Shown here: piece after piece, positions 40,213 through 49,327 of the stretch
Numbering within the stretch: position 1 is the first letter of the stretch
Layout: every line of letters begins with the position of its first letter
Assembly (NCBI GenBank): GCA_009774145.1
Contig: VSND01000009.1
Span: forward strand, 1 to 51,066
Direction: 5' to 3'
Origin: Lachnospiraceae bacterium
GTDB taxonomy: Bacteria; Bacillota; Clostridia; Lachnospirales; Lachnospiraceae
Length of the DNA: 51,066 bases
Notes under the pieces: generated by a model
The model's database searches: none
Told to the model about the DNA's origin: nothing
Seen by the model: the letters and a program-made list of their open reading frames with translations, nothing else
Program-made: the position numbers and the translations under genes

Positions 40213-41499
40213 TTATGCGGGCAGCTTCGCGATTCCTGCCTCCGTAAGCTTCTGAAGAGACATCAGAATCCCGAATCTGGCATGATCCCAGGTCAGCCCG
40301 CCCTGAAAATAAACTGCGTAAGGCGGCTTGATGGGGCCGTCTGCGCTCAGCTCGATGGAGGAACCCTGCACAAAAGCGCCTGCTGCCATGATCACGTCAC
40401 TGTCATACCCCGGCATGGCCCAGGGTTTTGGCTCCACAAAACTGTCCACCGGCGCAGCCGCCTGAATGCCTTTGCAGAACTCGATGACTCCCTCCGGCGT
40501 TCCGAAAGTGATCGCCTGTATAATGTCGTGGCGGCTCTCCTGTCCGTCCGGCAGCACGTCAAACCCCAGCTTCTCATAGATATTTGCCGCAAAGACAGCG
40601 CCTTTGAGCGCGCCCGCCGTTACCGTCGGCGCCAGGAACAGGCCCTGATAAAAGGACTGCATCAGCCCCATGGTTGCGCCAACCTCTTTTCCAAGGCCCG
40701 GAGACGTCAGACGATACGCACAGTTTTCCACATAGGTGTTTTTTCCAACGATGTACCCGCCGGTCGGCGCAAGTCCTCCGCCCGGATTTTTTATGAGAGA
40801 TCCCACGCACAGGTCCGCCCCCGCATCCGTCGGTTCGATCCGCTCCACGAATTCTCCGTAGCAGTTGTCGACCATGCAGATCACATCCGGATTCAGGGAC
40901 TTTACAAAGTCAATGGCTTTTCCGATCTCCGACACCGAAAGGGTCCTTCTGGTCTGATACCCCTTGGAACGCTGAATATGCACCATCTTTGTATGCCCGT
41001 TCATCGCCGCCCGGATGCCCTCCAAGTCAAACCGGTCATCGGGCAGCAGATTTACCTGACGGTAGGTAACGCCGTATTCTGCCAGACTTCCGTTGGAAGG
41101 ACGGATGCCGATAACCTCCTCCAGCGTGTCATAAGGCTTGCCGGAGACAGCCAGCAGCTCGTCTCCCGGCCGCAGATTCGCCGCCAGCGCCACTGCCAGC
41201 GCATGAGTCCCGCAGGTGATCTGCGGACGGACCAGCGCCGCTTCCGCATGAAAAGTCTCTGCATACACTGCTTCCAGCGTATCTCTTCCCAGATCGTTGT
41301 AGCCGTAGCCGCTGGTACCTGCAAAATGAATATCGCTGACCCGGCATTTCTGCATGGCATGAAGTACTTTCAGCTGGTTGTACTCCGCGTTTTCATCGAT
41401 GGCGCGAAAACGTTCCTTCAATGCTTCTTCCGTCTTTTTTCCATACGCATAGACTGCGCTGCTGATTCCCATGCTTTCATAGATTGTTTCCAGATTCAT
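40213..41499 (-). CDS. Aluminium-resistance/methionine gamma-lyase-like PLP protein (YnbB family)
   Basis: A 428-residue PLP-dependent fold-type I protein. Marks: FAGTSGYGYNDLGRDTLEAVYAE, ARPQITCGTHALAVALAANL, VCMVDNCYGEFVE, and the likely PLP lysine in GSLIKNPGGGLAPTGGYIVG. The family is annotated as aluminium resistance or cystathionine-beta-lyase-like; activity is not certain. It overlaps miaA by four bases, the standard Firmicutes pairing. AAGGA lies nine bases before the ATG. An unusual in-frame open tail follows its stop. Confidence 0.93.
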   Translation of the reverse strand: MNLETIYESMGISSAVYAYGKKTEEALKERFRAIDENAEYNQLKVLHAMQKCRVSDIHFAGTSGYGYNDLGRDTLEAVYAETFHAEAALVRPQITCGTHALAVALAANLRPGDELLAVSGKPYDTLEEVIGIRPSNGSLAEYGVTYRQVNLLPDDRFDLEGIRAAMNGHTKMVHIQRSKGYQTRRTLSVSEIGKAIDFVKSLNPDVICMVDNCYGEFVERIEPTDAGADLCVGSLIKNPGGGLAPTGGYIVGKNTYVENCAYRLTSPGLGKEVGATMGLMQSFYQGLFLAPTVTAGALKGAVFAANIYEKLGFDVLPDGQESRHDIIQAITFGTPEGVIEFCKGIQAAAPVDSFVEPKPWAMPGYDSDVIMAAGAFVQGSSIELSADGPIKPPYAVYFQGGLTWDHARFGILMSLQKLTEAGIAKLPA

Positions 41500-42443
41500 C
41501 TGATGATTTCCTTTTCTTTTAATACATTGAGCATTGCCGAAAGGATCCTTTCTTCCTCATATCCATACTCCTCTTTGTTCAGCCAGATCACACCCCGCTC
41601 CCGCCGGAACCAGGTGAGCTGCCGCTTTGCAAAATGGCGGGTATCCCGCTTTAGAACATCCACTGCTTCCTGAAAAGTGTATTCTCCGTCCAGACAGGCC
41701 AGCATTTCCTTATATCCCAGCCCCTGCATGGATACCAGGCCCCTGTGGCATCCCATCTCTTTTAAACGGACCACTTCCTCCAGAAGACCTTCTTTCAGCA
41801 TCTCGTCGACCCGCTGCTCGATGCGGGCGTAGAGCCTGGCGCGGTCGTCATTCAGAACAAAATATGCACTGTTGTACGGAGATTCCTTTTCCCGCTGCTC
41901 CTCGTTATGTTCCGATATTTTCTTTCCGGTCAGCCGGTAAAATTCCAGCGCGCGGATGACCCGCTTTACGTTATGTTCATGAATGGCCGCCGCCGACGCT
42001 TCATCCACTTTCCGCAGTTCTTCATGCAGCACATGCGCGCCCTGTTCCGCTGCCAGCCGCTCCAGTTCCTGCCGGTGCGGACCTGCTTCATTTTCCGTAA
42101 AATCCACATCTCCAACGATCGCCTGAATATAGAAACCGGTGCCGCCCACCAGGATCGGAATATGGCCATGACTGCGGATTATGGCCATGGCCTCCTTTGC
42201 CATCTGCTGAAAACGGACCACATGGAATTCCTCAAAGGGCTCCAGCACATCCACCAGATAATGCGGCACTCCCTCCATCTCCTCCGGGCGGATCTTTGCG
42301 GACCCGATATCCATATGTTTATATACCTGCATGGAATCCGCCGACAGAATCTCTCCGCCGATGGCCTTTGCAAGAGAGATGGAAAGCCTGGTCTTTCCCA
42401 CAGCCGTGGGTCCGGTCAGGATTACTAAAGGTTCTTTTTTCAT
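41496..42443 (-). CDS. miaA: tRNA dimethylallyltransferase
   Basis: A 315-residue enzyme that prenylates A37 of tRNAs reading UNN codons. P-loop LTGPTAVGKTRLSISLA, DSMQVYKHMDIGSAK, GGTGFYIQAIVGD and the C-terminal DTRHFAKRQLTWFRRE are all present. The ATG at 42443 with AAAGGA eight bases upstream is chosen over a GTG six bases earlier. It follows mutL by 12 bases, giving the conserved mutS-mutL-miaA order. Confidence 0.97.
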   Translation of the reverse strand: MKKEPLVILTGPTAVGKTRLSISLAKAIGGEILSADSMQVYKHMDIGSAKIRPEEMEGVPHYLVDVLEPFEEFHVVRFQQMAKEAMAIIRSHGHIPILVGGTGFYIQAIVGDVDFTENEAGPHRQELERLAAEQGAHVLHEELRKVDEASAAAIHEHNVKRVIRALEFYRLTGKKISEHNEEQREKESPYNSAYFVLNDDRARLYARIEQRVDEMLKEGLLEEVVRLKEMGCHRGLVSMQGLGYKEMLACLDGEYTFQEAVDVLKRDTRHFAKRQLTWFRRERGVIWLNKEEYGYEEERILSAMLNVLKEKEIIR

Positions 42444-42455
42444 CTGCACAATCCT

Positions 42456-44480
42456 TTATACGATTCTTTTAAATTTTTTTTCCAGTTCATGCTTTGTCAT
42501 GGAGATGATCGTCGGCCTGCCGTGCGGACAGTTGTAGGGATTTTCCAGCGTCAGAAGCTCGTCAATCAGCGCTTTTGCCTCCATGGCGGTCATCTGACGG
42601 TTGCCCTTGACTGCCGCCCTGCAGGACATGGATGCCATCTTGTCCAGAAGCGTATCGGAACTGATGTTCGGAGAAATCTCCGACAGGCTGTCCAGAAGAT
42701 CCAGCAGAATCTCATGCCGTGCAATCCCCGGCAGATTGGAAGGCACCGCCCGGACCGCGTAGGCACGGTCTCCGAATTCCTCGATTTCAAACCCCATGTC
42801 CGCAAAGTTCTGCCGGTATTTTATGAAGAGCTGCTCCTCCTGCATACTCAGGTTCAGTACGATGGGCGGCGACAGAAGCTGAGACTGAAAAGTCTGTTCC
42901 CTCAGGTCCTTCATAAGCCGCTCATAGAGCACCTTCTCATGGGCGGCATGCTGATCGATGATATACAGTCTGTCCCCATACTGTACCAGCCAGTAGGTGT
43001 CAAACAGCTGGCCGATGATCTCATGCCGGATGACCGCCTCCTTTGACAGAAGTTTCCCGTCGAAGAGGCTGAGCTGCTCCGGTACCGCTTCGGCGGCGGT
43101 TTCCATCCGGGCGGTTTCGGGTTCTGCCTGATAGCCGTTATCTTCTTTCAGCATCTGCTGCTCCCGCCGGTGGCGCTCCTCCACCCGCTTTTTCATCTCT
43201 GCCATAAAATAGGCCAGATCCTGATCGGCCGGGGCGTCCGGTTCTTTCACAGGCTCCGGTAGCTCCTGCTCCGGTTCCCGCACTGGCGATAACGGCTTCC
43301 GATTCGGTTCCTGCACCGGCGATACCGGATTCTGATCCGGTTTCCGCACCGGCAATACCGGTTTCTGATCCGGCTCCTCCATCAAAGATACCGGCTCCTG
43401 AACTGCTGCCTGTAAAGAAACAGCCGCTTTTCTGTCCTGTATGGAAGCAGGCTCTTTCGTCTCCTTCCCGATCGTCACCTCCGGGATCAGCTCTTTACCG
43501 GACAATGCTTCTTTGACCGTCCGCTGAACCATATCATAGACCAGATTCTGTCTGCTGAACCGCAGTTCCATCTTGGCAGGATGCACGTTGACATCCAGCA
43601 TGGTCCCGTCCATATGGAAGTTCAGGCATACGAAGGGATAACGGTGCTGCATCATAAAGGTCTTATACCCGTCCTCGATCCCCCTGGCAATGATCCTGCT
43701 CTTTACATATCTTCCATTGACAAAATAATTCTCATAATTGCGGTTGCCTCTGGAGATCTCCGGTTTCCCGATAAATCCGGTAAGATGCAGCGGGCCTTCC
43801 CTCCGGTCCACCGGCAGAAGCCGCATGGCAATATCCCTTCCGTAGATATGATAGATCACGTCTTTCAGGCTGCCGTTTCCCGCTGTCTGAAGTTTCATCT
43901 GGTTATGGATGAAAACCTTAAAGGAAATCTCCGGATGCGAGAGCGCCAGACGGGTCATCAGCTCATGAACAGCGGCCGCCTCCGACATCTCTGTCTTTAA
44001 GAATTTTTTCCGGGCAGGCGTATTGTAAAACAGGTTTCGAATAATAAATGTGGTTCCGTCCGGAGCGCCTGTCTCCTCCAGACTCTTTTTTATGCCGCCT
44101 TCCAGACAGCATCGGCTTCCCAGAAGCTCTGTCCGGGTCTTCGTGATCAGTTCCACCATGGAGACGGCGGAAATACTGGACAGAGCCTCTCCGCGGAATC
44201 CCAAGGAAGTGACTCCGGTCAGGTCCTCCGCGCTTCGGATCTTGCTGGTGGAATGTCTGAGAAAGGCCAGCGGAATATCCTCCTTCTCTATTCCGCTCCC
44301 GTTGTCTGTGATCCTGATATATCCGATCCCGCCTTCCCGGATCTCCACAGTCACCTGAGAAGCGCCTGCATCCACGGCATTTTCCACCAGTTCTTTTACG
44401 ACGGATGCCGGCCGCTCCACCACTTCTCCGGCGGCAATCCGGTCAATCGTCTGCTGGTCTAATACTGCGATTCTTCCCAT
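42456..44480 (-). CDS. mutL: DNA mismatch repair protein MutL (endonuclease type)
   Basis: A 674-residue mismatch-repair ATPase/endonuclease. GHKL domain: ELVENAVDAGASQVTV, ITDNGSGI, LGFRGEALSSIS. The C-terminal domain carries the metal-dependent nicking motif IDQHAAHEKVLYERLM, with SCRAAVKGN and NCPHGRPTII, so it is the endonuclease-proficient type of species lacking MutH. The linker (about residues 355-415) contains five tandem 11-residue Pro/Glu-rich units. GGTGAG precedes the ATG; seven bases separate it from mutS. Confidence 0.97.
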   Translation of the reverse strand: MGRIAVLDQQTIDRIAAGEVVERPASVVKELVENAVDAGASQVTVEIREGGIGYIRITDNGSGIEKEDIPLAFLRHSTSKIRSAEDLTGVTSLGFRGEALSSISAVSMVELITKTRTELLGSRCCLEGGIKKSLEETGAPDGTTFIIRNLFYNTPARKKFLKTEMSEAAAVHELMTRLALSHPEISFKVFIHNQMKLQTAGNGSLKDVIYHIYGRDIAMRLLPVDRREGPLHLTGFIGKPEISRGNRNYENYFVNGRYVKSRIIARGIEDGYKTFMMQHRYPFVCLNFHMDGTMLDVNVHPAKMELRFSRQNLVYDMVQRTVKEALSGKELIPEVTIGKETKEPASIQDRKAAVSLQAAVQEPVSLMEEPDQKPVLPVRKPDQNPVSPVQEPNRKPLSPVREPEQELPEPVKEPDAPADQDLAYFMAEMKKRVEERHRREQQMLKEDNGYQAEPETARMETAAEAVPEQLSLFDGKLLSKEAVIRHEIIGQLFDTYWLVQYGDRLYIIDQHAAHEKVLYERLMKDLREQTFQSQLLSPPIVLNLSMQEEQLFIKYRQNFADMGFEIEEFGDRAYAVRAVPSNLPGIARHEILLDLLDSLSEISPNISSDTLLDKMASMSCRAAVKGNRQMTAMEAKALIDELLTLENPYNCPHGRPTIISMTKHELEKKFKRIV
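43239..43403 (-). repeat. 33-bp minisatellite in the mutL linker, five units
   Basis: Five in-frame units of exactly 33 bases start at 43239, 43272, 43305, 43338 and 43371. On the coding strand they give VQEPVSLMEEP, DQKPVLPVRKP, DQNPVSPVQEP, NRKPLSPVREP and EQELPEPVKEP. Copy-number change would keep the reading frame. Confidence 0.85.
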
Positions 44481-44487
44481 CTTTTTC

Positions 44488-47142
44488 TCACCATCTGTTC
44501 TTCAGCCTGTTCTGCAGCCGGTAAAGAGTATTCATGGCGTCCATCGGCGTCATGTTGGAGATGTCCAGTTCCTGAAGCTCCTTTACCACATCATCGTCTT
44601 TGACGGTGTCAAAAAGGGAGATCTGCTCCAGATCCACCTCGTCATACTTTTTTGTCTTCTGCTTCGTCTTCGCTCTGGTGCGGCTCTCTTCTGCAATACT
44701 TTTCGCCTGAACGGATATATCCGCCTGACTCAGCTCTTCCACCAGCTCTTTGGCGCGGGCAATCACGCTGTCCGGCACTCCGGCAAGCTTCGCCACCTGG
44801 ATTCCATAGGATTTGTCCGCGCCGCCCTTTACAATTTTCCTTAAAAATACAATCTCATCGCCTTTTTCTTTTACCGCAATGCAGTAATTATGCACGCCCT
44901 CCATGGTTCCTTCCAGCTCGGTCAGTTCATGGTAATGGGTTGCGAACAGAGTCTTTGCGCCCAGAATGTGCCTGTCCGCAATATGCTCGATCACTGCCCA
45001 GGCGATGCTGAGCCCGTCAAAGGTGCTGGTGCCCCGCCCGATCTCATCCAGAATCAGCAGACTGTCTGCCGTGGCATTCCTCAGAATATTGGACACCTCA
45101 TTCATCTCCACCATAAAGGTACTCTGCCCGCTGGCAAGATCATCGGAAGCCCCCACCCGGGTAAAAATCCGGTCTACCACGCCGATATCGGCACTTTCTG
45201 CCGGCACAAAGCTTCCTGTCTGTGCCATCAGCACAATCAGCGCAGTCTGGCGCATATAGGTGGACTTTCCTGCCATATTGGGCCCCGTAATAATGGAGAT
45301 CCGGTTGGAATCACTGTCCAGACAGGTATCGTTCGCTATAAACATATTTCCCGGAATCATCTGTTCCACCACCGGATGACGGCCGTTCCGGATATCGATC
45401 AGCCCCCTGCTGTTCATTTTCGGACGCACATAATGATTTTTATCCGCCACAAAGGCAAGGCTTGTGAATACATCCAGCTTTGCCACCGCCTTTGCCGTCT
45501 TCTGGATACGCAGAACCTGCGAGGCAATCTGATCGCGGATACCGGTAAAAAGCTCATATTCCAGCGCCGTCAGCTTCTCCTCCGCACCAAGGATCGTGTC
45601 CTCCAGTTCCTTCAGTTCCGGCGTAATATAACGCTCGGCATTGGTCAGCGTCTGCTTGCGGATATAGTCCGCCGGCACCAGATTCTTATAGGAATTGGTC
45701 ACTTCCAGATAATATCCGAATACTTTATTGAATTTGATCCGGAGGTTTTTGATGCCGGTCCGCTCCCGCTCCTTCGCTTCAATCTGCGCCAGCCAGGTTT
45801 TCCCCTCGGTTCTGGCGGTGCGGAACCGGTCCACATCCTCATGATAACCGTCCCGGATCATATTTCCCTCCCGGATCGTAATGGGCGGATCCTCCTGAAT
45901 GGAACGGTCGATCAGCTCATACAGATCCTCCAGTCCGTCCAGATCTCCCTGGATCTCCTGGAGCAGCGGGCTCTTCAGTTCTGTCAGCAGCGTCTTCAGG
46001 TGGGGAAGCATCTGAAGAGATGTCTTGAAGGCAATCAGATCTCTCGGATTTGCAGTCTGATAGCTGATCCGGCCGATCAGGCGTTCCAGATCATAGATCG
46101 GGCTTAAATATTCCCGGAGTTCTTCTCTGGTGATCAGCTGACTGTTCAGCTCCTCCACCGCCTCCAGCCGCTTCTCAATCTCCTCCTGATGGATTAAAGG
46201 CTGCTCAAGATAACTTCTCAGCATCCTTGCACCCATGGCGGTCTTTGTTTTATCCAGCACCCATAAAAGGGAACCCCGCTTCTGTTTTTCCCTCAGTGTC
46301 TCCACCAGTTCCAGATTCCGGCGGCTGGAACTGTCAATCATCATATAATTTCCGGATATATAAGGCTGTATCCTGGACATGTGGGCAAGCGATGTCTTCT
46401 GTGTCTCTGTCAGATACCGAAGCAGCGCTCCCGCTGCAATGATCCCGCAGCCGAAATCCGCAATCCCCAGACCTTCCAGGGACTTTACCTGAAAATGCTC
46501 CAGCAGCTCCTTTTGGCACAGTTCATCATCAAAATACCAGTTTTCCAGAGAATACATGGCAATGCCGAGGCGCTCCTTCAGCTCCTCCATATCTGCGCCG
46601 CTCATCATAAGCGCTTCATTACAGATCACTTCCCGCGGAGAGAACTTACACATCTCGTCAACGAGCTTTCTGACGGAATCCAGCTCCGTAACAAAATAGT
46701 CGCCGGTTGTCACATCCGCGAATGAGATTCCGAACCGATCGCTGACATACACAATGCTCATGATATAATTATTTCTGGATTCATCCAGTGCCTGAGCATT
46801 CAGATTGGTTCCCGGTGTCACGACCCGGATCACTTCCCGCTTCACCAGTCCTTTGGCCAGCGCCGGATCCTCCGTCTGTTCGCAGATCGCCACTTTATAG
46901 CCTTTGGACACCAGACGGCTCAGATAACCGTCCACCGAATGAAACGGAACTCCGCACATGGGCGCCCGCTCTTCCAGTCCGCAGTTCTTGCCGGTCAGAG
47001 TCAGCTCCAGCTCTCTGGAAACGATTTTTGCATCGTCAAAAAACATCTCGTAGAAATCTCCGAGACGATAAAAAAGGATGCAGTCCCTGTATTCTTCTTT
47101 GGTTTTCATATATTGCTGCATCATTGGTGTAAGTTCTGCCAC
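44488..47142 (-). CDS. mutS: DNA mismatch repair protein MutS
   Basis: An 884-residue MutS1. The mismatch-reading Phe-x-Glu lies in FYRLGDFYEMFFDDA; the ATPase has Walker A TGPNMAGKSTYMRQTAL, FVPAESADIG, Walker B LLILDEIGRGTSTFDG and ATHYHEL. It ends with the conserved C-terminal helices that bind the clamp. The start is GTG with GAGAGG six bases upstream. First gene of a run mutS-mutL-miaA-ynbB-HI0933-GH25-NADAR on the minus strand. The cheV terminator lies just upstream. Confidence 0.97.
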   Translation of the reverse strand: MAELTPMMQQYMKTKEEYRDCILFYRLGDFYEMFFDDAKIVSRELELTLTGKNCGLEERAPMCGVPFHSVDGYLSRLVSKGYKVAICEQTEDPALAKGLVKREVIRVVTPGTNLNAQALDESRNNYIMSIVYVSDRFGISFADVTTGDYFVTELDSVRKLVDEMCKFSPREVICNEALMMSGADMEELKERLGIAMYSLENWYFDDELCQKELLEHFQVKSLEGLGIADFGCGIIAAGALLRYLTETQKTSLAHMSRIQPYISGNYMMIDSSSRRNLELVETLREKQKRGSLLWVLDKTKTAMGARMLRSYLEQPLIHQEEIEKRLEAVEELNSQLITREELREYLSPIYDLERLIGRISYQTANPRDLIAFKTSLQMLPHLKTLLTELKSPLLQEIQGDLDGLEDLYELIDRSIQEDPPITIREGNMIRDGYHEDVDRFRTARTEGKTWLAQIEAKERERTGIKNLRIKFNKVFGYYLEVTNSYKNLVPADYIRKQTLTNAERYITPELKELEDTILGAEEKLTALEYELFTGIRDQIASQVLRIQKTAKAVAKLDVFTSLAFVADKNHYVRPKMNSRGLIDIRNGRHPVVEQMIPGNMFIANDTCLDSDSNRISIITGPNMAGKSTYMRQTALIVLMAQTGSFVPAESADIGVVDRIFTRVGASDDLASGQSTFMVEMNEVSNILRNATADSLLILDEIGRGTSTFDGLSIAWAVIEHIADRHILGAKTLFATHYHELTELEGTMEGVHNYCIAVKEKGDEIVFLRKIVKGGADKSYGIQVAKLAGVPDSVIARAKELVEELSQADISVQAKSIAEESRTRAKTKQKTKKYDEVDLEQISLFDTVKDDDVVKELQELDISNMTPMDAMNTLYRLQNRLKNRW

Positions 47143-47192
47143 GAAATTACCTCTCTTTGTCTGAAATTGGAAAGTCCGAAACTGGAAAAAAA

Positions 47193-47225
47193 CACCTGCA
47201 AGGGCCGTACATACCCCCGCAGGTG
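47193..47225 (-). terminator. Rho-independent terminator of cheV
   Basis: On the minus strand CACCTGC pairs with GCAGGTG (with further G-C pairs inside) and is followed by TTTTTTT. It begins eight bases after the cheV stop and separates the chemotaxis genes from mutS. Confidence 0.88.
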
Positions 47226-47232
47226 AACCTTT

Positions 47233-48165
47233 TTACCCGTGAACTTCCTCATGAAAACGATCCAGCAGCCTGTCGATCACATGCACCAGATGACCAATCT
47301 CCGGCTTGGTAAGCTGCTCATCTGCGCCAAGCGCCTCTCCTTTGAGCCGCATCTGATCATCAATCAGGGAAGAAAAGATGACCACCGGTATCTTCTTCAG
47401 TCTTGGATCGTCCTTCACAAGCTTGGTCAGACGATGTCCGTCCATCTCGGGCATTTCAATATCTGTAATAATCAGATTAACCTTATCATACAGATCCGGA
47501 GCATTACGAAGCGCCTCCAGATAATCCCACGCTTCCTGACCGTTGTTGAAATTCTTTACATCCATGAAGCCTGCGCGCTCCAGAGAATCATCGATCATCT
47601 TCTGCAGAAGGATCGAATCCTCTGCGATTACAAGCGGACTGTCGCACAGCGGACGGTCTCCCATCTGCTCCACTTCAGAAATCTGAATTGTCGTTTCCGG
47701 AGCGATCTCTGCCACGATTTTCTCGAAGTCCAGAATCGTCACCAGTTCTCCCGCGCACTGAGCAATACCGGTCGCCACGCCTTCTTCTCCATGAGACAGC
47801 GTCTTATCCGGTTTCTGTATATCCTTCCAGGAGATACGGCTGATTCCTTCAATGCTCTGAACACGAAAAGCCACCGTCATCTTATTGAAATTTGTCACGA
47901 TGAACAGATCCCTCGGCTTATGCCCCAGCTCCTCGCCGGTCAGATAATATCCCAGGTCAATCACCGTGATCAGAATATCCCTTGGTTTGAAGATTCCCTC
48001 TACCGCAGGATGTGCATGAGGCATGATCTTTACCTTCTCGCTCATCATGATTTCCTTGACCTTGGCTACATTGATTCCGTAGAATTCTCCCTGAATCTTG
48101 AATTTCATGATCTCGATCTCATTGGTACCTGATTCCAGAAGAATACCATCTTTTTCTTTCTCCAC
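47233..48165 (-). CDS. cheV: Chemotaxis protein CheV
   Basis: A 310-residue coupling protein: an N-terminal CheW domain (EIEIMKFKIQGEFYGINVAKVKEIM, GIFKPRDILITVIDL) fused to a receiver domain with phospho-acceptor Asp in LIITDIEMPEMDGHRL and the Lys in DEQLTKPEIGH. It links receptors to CheA and helps adaptation. The start is GTG with GGAG nine bases upstream. It follows cheD by 35 bases and ends at a strong terminator. Confidence 0.95.
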   Translation of the reverse strand: MEKEKDGILLESGTNEIEIMKFKIQGEFYGINVAKVKEIMMSEKVKIMPHAHPAVEGIFKPRDILITVIDLGYYLTGEELGHKPRDLFIVTNFNKMTVAFRVQSIEGISRISWKDIQKPDKTLSHGEEGVATGIAQCAGELVTILDFEKIVAEIAPETTIQISEVEQMGDRPLCDSPLVIAEDSILLQKMIDDSLERAGFMDVKNFNNGQEAWDYLEALRNAPDLYDKVNLIITDIEMPEMDGHRLTKLVKDDPRLKKIPVVIFSSLIDDQMRLKGEALGADEQLTKPEIGHLVHVIDRLLDRFHEEVHG

Positions 48166-48200
48166 TTGTATCCGCTCCTTCCTTTATAGATGCCTTTTCA

Positions 48201-48686
48201 TTACAGATGTTTCTCAGGCTTGCCTGCCGTTCTGATGATAACATCCCCATTGGCAATATTGATGAGCATGGTCCGGGCATAACTGCCGCCGGTATCCTCA
48301 GCCACAATACGCATCCTTTCCTGCATCAATAACTTTTTTACCATTGCTGCATTTCTCTGACCAATATTTCCAAAATCCGAATTCCCCCGAATCTCGAACA
48401 TCTTGGCTCCTCCCGCAATCTTTACGATGGTTCTGCTTTTGAGCATACCAAAAGCAGTCATCTTGCGGATCATCTCCTGAAGCCCGCTGTCCGCATATTT
48501 AAATACCTTCGGATCCGTCGGATCTGTTCTGGAAGGCAGCATAATATGCAAGAGTCCGCCCAGCCGGATGGCCGGGTCATACATTGTGATCCCGATGCAG
48601 GAACCCAGCGCATATGTAATAATCTGCCCTTCCCCCCTGGCAAATTTCATATCACCGATTCCTACTTTTATATCTTTTCCCGTCAA
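48201..48686 (-). CDS. cheD: Chemoreceptor glutamine deamidase CheD
   Basis: A 161-residue deamidase acting on methyl-accepting chemotaxis proteins. The catalytic Cys lies in ITYALGSCIGITMYD and the His in GGLLHIMLPS; FEIRGNSDFGNIGQRN is the conserved C-terminal region. The start is TTG, overlapping the cheC stop by four bases (TTGA), so translation of cheC and cheD is coupled; the two proteins interact in Bacillus. Confidence 0.96.
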   Translation of the reverse strand: MTGKDIKVGIGDMKFARGEGQIITYALGSCIGITMYDPAIRLGGLLHIMLPSRTDPTDPKVFKYADSGLQEMIRKMTAFGMLKSRTIVKIAGGAKMFEIRGNSDFGNIGQRNAAMVKKLLMQERMRIVAEDTGGSYARTMLINIANGDVIIRTAGKPEKHL

Positions 48687-49306
48687 TTTGCTACACCTAG
48701 TTTCTCTAATATCCTGTTCAGAGACTCAATATCCGGCAACATCAGAAGCCCGTCGGAAAGCCTGATACCATCCATGATAAATTCCGCATTAATATACATC
48801 AGTTTATCTGTCTCATAACCGTATTCTGCAATCGGAACCGTCAGTATTCCTCCAAGCATATTTACGGTAGAACTCGGAACGGACAGATCAATGTCCACTC
48901 CTACCAGCTGTGCAAATGCATTCACATAAGAGCAGATAATAATATTTCCCACTTCTTCCAGTGCGGAATAGTCCATCTCGTCCATATCTTCAAAAGAAGT
49001 ATATTCTTTTCCAATCAGCTTTTCCAGCACTGCATTGGCCATATCCATCTTAAAGATAAATAAAATCAGGCCGTTTACATCATTGGACATCTGAACCAGC
49101 GTTGCCGCCACCAGTTCCTCGATCTCCCCGATCTTCTCCACTGCCTCCTCATAGCCAAGGACGCTTACCTCCGGAATCGAGATCCGAATCTCCTTCTGAA
49201 GAAGCTTTGACAGGGATGTGGCAGCATGGCTGGTACCGATACTGCTGATTTCCTTCATGACATCCAGTTCCTGAAGGTTCATTTCTTCATAACTTTTAAT
49301 TCTCAT
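48683..49306 (-). CDS. cheC: CheY-P phosphatase CheC
   Basis: A 207-residue chemotaxis phosphatase. The second active site is intact (ALEEVGNIIICSYVNAF, with the E-x-x-N pair), while the first reads MKEISSIGTSHAATSLS, in which the usual Asn is Ser. The start is the ATG at 49306 with GAGG upstream, rather than the GTG two codons earlier. It follows the flagellar rod gene by 21 bases and overlaps cheD. Confidence 0.94.
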   Translation of the reverse strand: MRIKSYEEMNLQELDVMKEISSIGTSHAATSLSKLLQKEIRISIPEVSVLGYEEAVEKIGEIEELVAATLVQMSNDVNGLILFIFKMDMANAVLEKLIGKEYTSFEDMDEMDYSALEEVGNIIICSYVNAFAQLVGVDIDLSVPSSTVNMLGGILTVPIAEYGYETDKLMYINAEFIMDGIRLSDGLLMLPDIESLNRILEKLGVAN

Positions 49307-49327
49307 AGCCACCTCTTGATGCTGTAA

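Noticed and set aside
39922..41673. A 583-codon plus-strand ORF
   Set aside because: Antisense to the HI0933, YnbB-type and miaA genes, crossing their boundaries, with no family features.
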